DNA from: Cyanoderma ruficeps
Taxonomy: Eukaryota; Chordata; Aves; Passeriformes; Timaliidae
Assembly (NCBI GenBank): GCA_008694505.1
Contig: VZDJ01007747.1
Span: 10,758,399-10,822,398 of the forward strand
Reading direction: 5' to 3'
DNA length: 64,000 nucleotides
Numbering within the stretch: position 1 is the first letter of the stretch; each line of letters starts with the position of its first letter. The notes under the pieces are model-generated. The model searched no databases, was not told the DNA's origin, and saw only the letters and a program-made list of their open reading frames with translations. A program made the translations under genes and the position numbers. Shown here piece after piece: positions 60,981-64,000 of the stretch.

Positions 60981-62923
60981 TAGCACCTACTGAAGTAGCA
61001 AAAAATGGCACTTTCATTAGGCTAAAGCTATGCTGTATTCTCAAGTGTACATGAAAAGCTGAGGAACGTTTGCTGAAAAAAAATTGGGATACATTCCCAC
61101 TGGACAGAAATAGGGAAAAGGAAAAGATTCGTCTGAAGCACTTGCCTGATGGGTGGGTGCAGATTCAGGGAAAACATCTCCTGACAGCAAGATTTGGGTG
61201 AGGCATTAGTAATTCTCTCCTGCTTGGAGCATGTTGCTATGTGTAGATGAGTCTCATGGGGAAAACGGTGATTAGGAGCAAGCAGTTTTCAAGATTAGAC
61301 TATTTTGTTAATTCTCCTTGATTTAGGTAGATATGGAGGGATTTTATCTTTAATTTGTATGGTTGTGAATATAACAAACTTTTAAACAACTAGGGCTAAA
61401 GCAAAAAAGAGAGTTATGTATTGTTCCAAAATACTGCTAGTGCCTTGCTTTTAAGTCATTGATCTCCTGAGTGGAAACCAAAACCTTTGAGGAACTTTTC
61501 AGTATAGAGATGTATATTATATTCATTCCCTCTCTAGAGCATACCTATCAGACCTACCTACCAGAGTAGGTTCAAAGTTTTAATTTTCTCTGCTTTGGAG
61601 CTCTGATGTGGAGCATTTTGTTGACAGTTCTCCTTTAAAAAGAAACATTAAAGACAGGGAAAGGGGGAGGGATGAACCAAACAACCCAGTAATTGCAATT
61701 CTGTGATATCAATTGTAGCTGATTACTGTGAGAAGTCTAGTGTGTAGTATTTTACATATCTTACCCAGTTAATGTTTCATGAAAATATATAAGTAGTTTT
61801 GGCACCTAGAGCTTCTCTTCACAGGTAAGTTCTTTTTTTCTTTTTCTACCACAGTTATATATATTCTTTTTTTGTTCTATTTTTAGATGCTCTAACAATT
61901 GAGTTGCTGCATGAAGGTTCTTGATGATATTTTTCCATGCAATATTTAGAAGAATTAAGAGACCTCTGGTATTACTTTATGGGTAGCTTTATTCTGAAGG
62001 CATTCTATGAACATTGTCAGGTGGTAAGAATCAAAGGGGCAGGGGAAAAAAGAAACAATTTTTAATATGGCATTAGGTTTAGGAAGGAGGTCATATGGTC
62101 TGTCTGCTTAGCAGTGTCAGAACTGAGGCTTTTGTGAAAATACACCAAAGAAAAACTTTCAGTTCCTGAGAACCTATTGGGATAAAGAAGTGGAGGTAGC
62201 AATGATGATTTGAAGTGTTCTAAGTGTGCTGAGGTAGATAAACAGGGACTTCTAGAACTATAAATTCTGACTTAACTCCCCATCTTTGGTCTAAGTTGTG
62301 CTTCAGATGCTGAAGTTTTATGTACTTAATATATACATCAGGCTAGTAAAGCTTAGGTAGGAGTGATATAAATCCAAAAGAGTAATAATTCTGTATTGCT
62401 TGGGTGCAGTGAAGAACAGACTGAGAGCTGGGTTTAAAAAGACTCTCAGAAATCTTTTTCAGCACATTTCTAGAATTTGGCCAGTGTTCAAATGTAATGC
62501 AGTAATTGACTCATCCTCAAATTAGGTGATTCTTCAAATCTTTTCTAATGATAACATTCTTTCTGTTGGAAATAAAATTTCAGGAGCACCCTCTTGAGTG
62601 CAGTGCACACTGGTGATGCATGGAATGAAGGATGCAGTCCATATGCTGCCGTGTGACTCACAGGGAAAAAGGTCCTCAGTGCAAGGGAGTGCTGTCAGCT
62701 TGTCCTGCTTTTTCTAATTTGAGTTTAGCTGCTCTTCTGGAAACATGATCAACTTAAAATTAGTGCCCAAGTCATCTTTAACAGATTTGTGTACTTAGCT
62801 GAAAGAAAGCAAAACCCCGAGACATTTTTTACTTTACTTAGTAGCAGTAATCTGTCTTGGCCAGAGTATAAGACTGAGCTGTAGATGTTAGGTGTGGCCT
62901 TATCTGCGTGTCCACAGAGGTAG
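60981..62923. other. Unique non-coding sequence
   Basis: No gene recognised. Near 61786 a TATATAAG is followed by CTTCTCTTCACAG|GTAAGT (junction 61824). This is another acceptor/donor fusion, but with a shorter tract. The 56 bases between it and an upstream acceptor (ending CCCAG at 61768) have stops in all frames, so no coding exon is proposed. Confidence 0.45.
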
Positions 62924-63175
62924 TTAGAATGAAAACACAGTCTGTCTGAAATCAGTTTGCATTATGCCAAACTTTACCAGTTCCAGAACAAATAAAAAGT
63001 GCCTCTTTGAGACATCATCAGGAACAGATGTTAATGAGCCCAGACAATCAATGTGCTGTGGGACCAGACAACCAATCTCTTGTAACTGTAGGGGATGGGC
63101 TTGTTCAAGCATGCACAGATAATGTTCTCTGTGTGGCCTTTGAAAGTGCATCTGTGTGATTCTGAAAGTGCTTAC

Positions 63176-63307
63176 CAGCTCTGGGCACCATGGCAGTGAG
63201 AGCTGATTTCTCAGGAAATGCTGGGGGTGTGCACCAGCTTTTGATATCGACTTCTTTCTTCGGTAGGAAGGATCTGTACCTCTGAATCCTAGCTGAGCGC
63301 TGGTTGC
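63176..63307 (-). CDS. Candidate 132-nt exon, minus strand
   Basis: On the minus strand, AATTTCTTCCTGTCTCAAG is a good acceptor, and 132 bases later CCCAGAGCTG|GTAAGC is a good donor. Two of the three frames are open through the segment, and both belong to the long frames of this region (139 and 104 codons). One reads NQRSARIQRYRSFLPKKE near its start. The segment carries three CpGs and is GC-richer than the background. Double openness speaks against reading either frame as proven. No family is recognised; an exon of a long non-coding RNA or a pseudo-exon would fit equally well. Confidence 0.22.
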
Positions 63308-64000
63308 CTTGAGACAGGAAGAAATTGACTTCCCAGTGTTCATCTAGGGATGCTCCCAGCCTTACAGCTCTTCTTGTGTGTTCTTCAATCCACTTTAAAG
63401 CAGCATTAGGAATTTTCATTCATAAAGGCACAAACAAATGTTTATTGAAGGCAGTAGAGCCTTTCACTTGTACTACCTGATGCCTTTACAGTCAGCATCC
63501 AACCCCACAGCACTTGAGAACAAGGTTCTCCGCAAGTCTTACAGTTATTTTTTAGCAAGAACATTATTGTTCCAAAACAAAGGGAAGATATGACAAGAGT
63601 GGATAGTTGTGTATGTCCAAGTTAAAAAACCCCTGACCAATAAAGAGTGAAATAAACTGCATGTTATACCCTGGACAGGAGCCAACTAAATCATCCCAGA
63701 TTATTTCTGACATCAGCCTCTGGGATTCCCTCTTTTCTCCTGAACTCTGTACTCTATGAAGAATTTACAAAATAAAAAAATTGCCAACTGCTATTCAAAT
63801 GATAAGTGGTGCATGCTAATTTCATTTTATATGGTGATTAATTAAAAACAACCATGCAAATGTCTAATTTAAGAGTCACTCAATTCACAAAGTCTTCAGA
63901 CACTGCCTAACTGCCCTAGGCATTTGGTGGTTAGGCAATTTATTCAAGCTTTCAAAATATTCTCAAAATGTCTGAGATAATGAAGGTCCTTGAAAAAGTT
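63308..64000. other. Non-coding sequence to the window end
   Basis: AT-rich sequence without recognised features. The minus-strand frame of the preceding candidate continues open to about 63419. There are no repeat termini and no sign that a known element is cut by the window edge. Confidence 0.5.

Noticed and set aside
61769..61824. 56-nt exon between an acceptor ending CCCAG and CACAG|GTAAGT
   Set aside because: Stops in all three frames and a weak pyrimidine tract; kept only as a note in the surrounding region.
62924..63343. 139-codon minus-strand open frame as a protein-coding gene
   Set aside because: About one frame of this size is expected by chance in 64 kb of this composition, a second frame overlaps it on the same strand, and no family resemblance is visible. 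Only the embedded exon-like segment is kept, at low confidence.
1..64000. A bacterial-type system (CRISPR, toxin-antitoxin, phage or gene cluster)
   Set aside because: No operon-like coding, no ribosome-binding sites, no regularly spaced repeats; the composition, CR1 elements and splice-type signals show vertebrate DNA.

Overview
The window reads as vertebrate, almost certainly avian, nuclear DNA: AT-rich, CpG-poor and non-coding over nearly all of its length. The bird assignment rests on two CR1 LINE 3' ends with the typical avian terminus (about 3310-3684 and 56895-57430), on older CR1 relics, and on a compact LTR of the kind found in songbird genomes (38799-39099). I see no complete gene, no operon, no CRISPR array, and no rRNA or tRNA gene. 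The layout fits the inside of one or more very long introns, or a gene desert.

Region by region. 1-11 kb is plain AT-rich sequence interrupted by one internally deleted CR1 copy. 11.1-12.2 kb holds a decayed, antisense CR1 with an A/C-rich tract in it. 12-24 kb is unique sequence with two noteworthy hairpin loci (17.19 and 23.5 kb) and a PBX-MEIS-type motif at 16.24 kb. 24.1-24.9 kb carries AT-rich and T/G-rich low-complexity tracts. At 28,635-28,765 is the best candidate protein-coding exon: 131 bp, one open frame, CpG-bearing, with good splice signals. 37.3-39.1 kb holds two solo LTRs of different families in opposite orientation; one has a perfect 6-bp target-site duplication. 39-56 kb is mostly unique sequence with candidate micro-exons (39,512 and 53,421) and two fused acceptor/donor motifs resembling recursive splice sites (43,260 and 53,514). 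56.9-57.4 kb is a second CR1. 60.6-61.0 kb looks like a possible conserved enhancer with a homeodomain palindrome, and 62.9-63.4 kb has the longest chance-level ORF and a possible minus-strand exon.

How the parts may fit together is inference. The plus-strand exon candidate, two short plus-strand exon candidates whose phases happen to chain with it, and the fused splice motifs would all fit a plus-strand gene with very long introns. I could not recognise the protein, and pseudo-exons are common in sequence of this kind, so everything except the transposable elements stays tentative.
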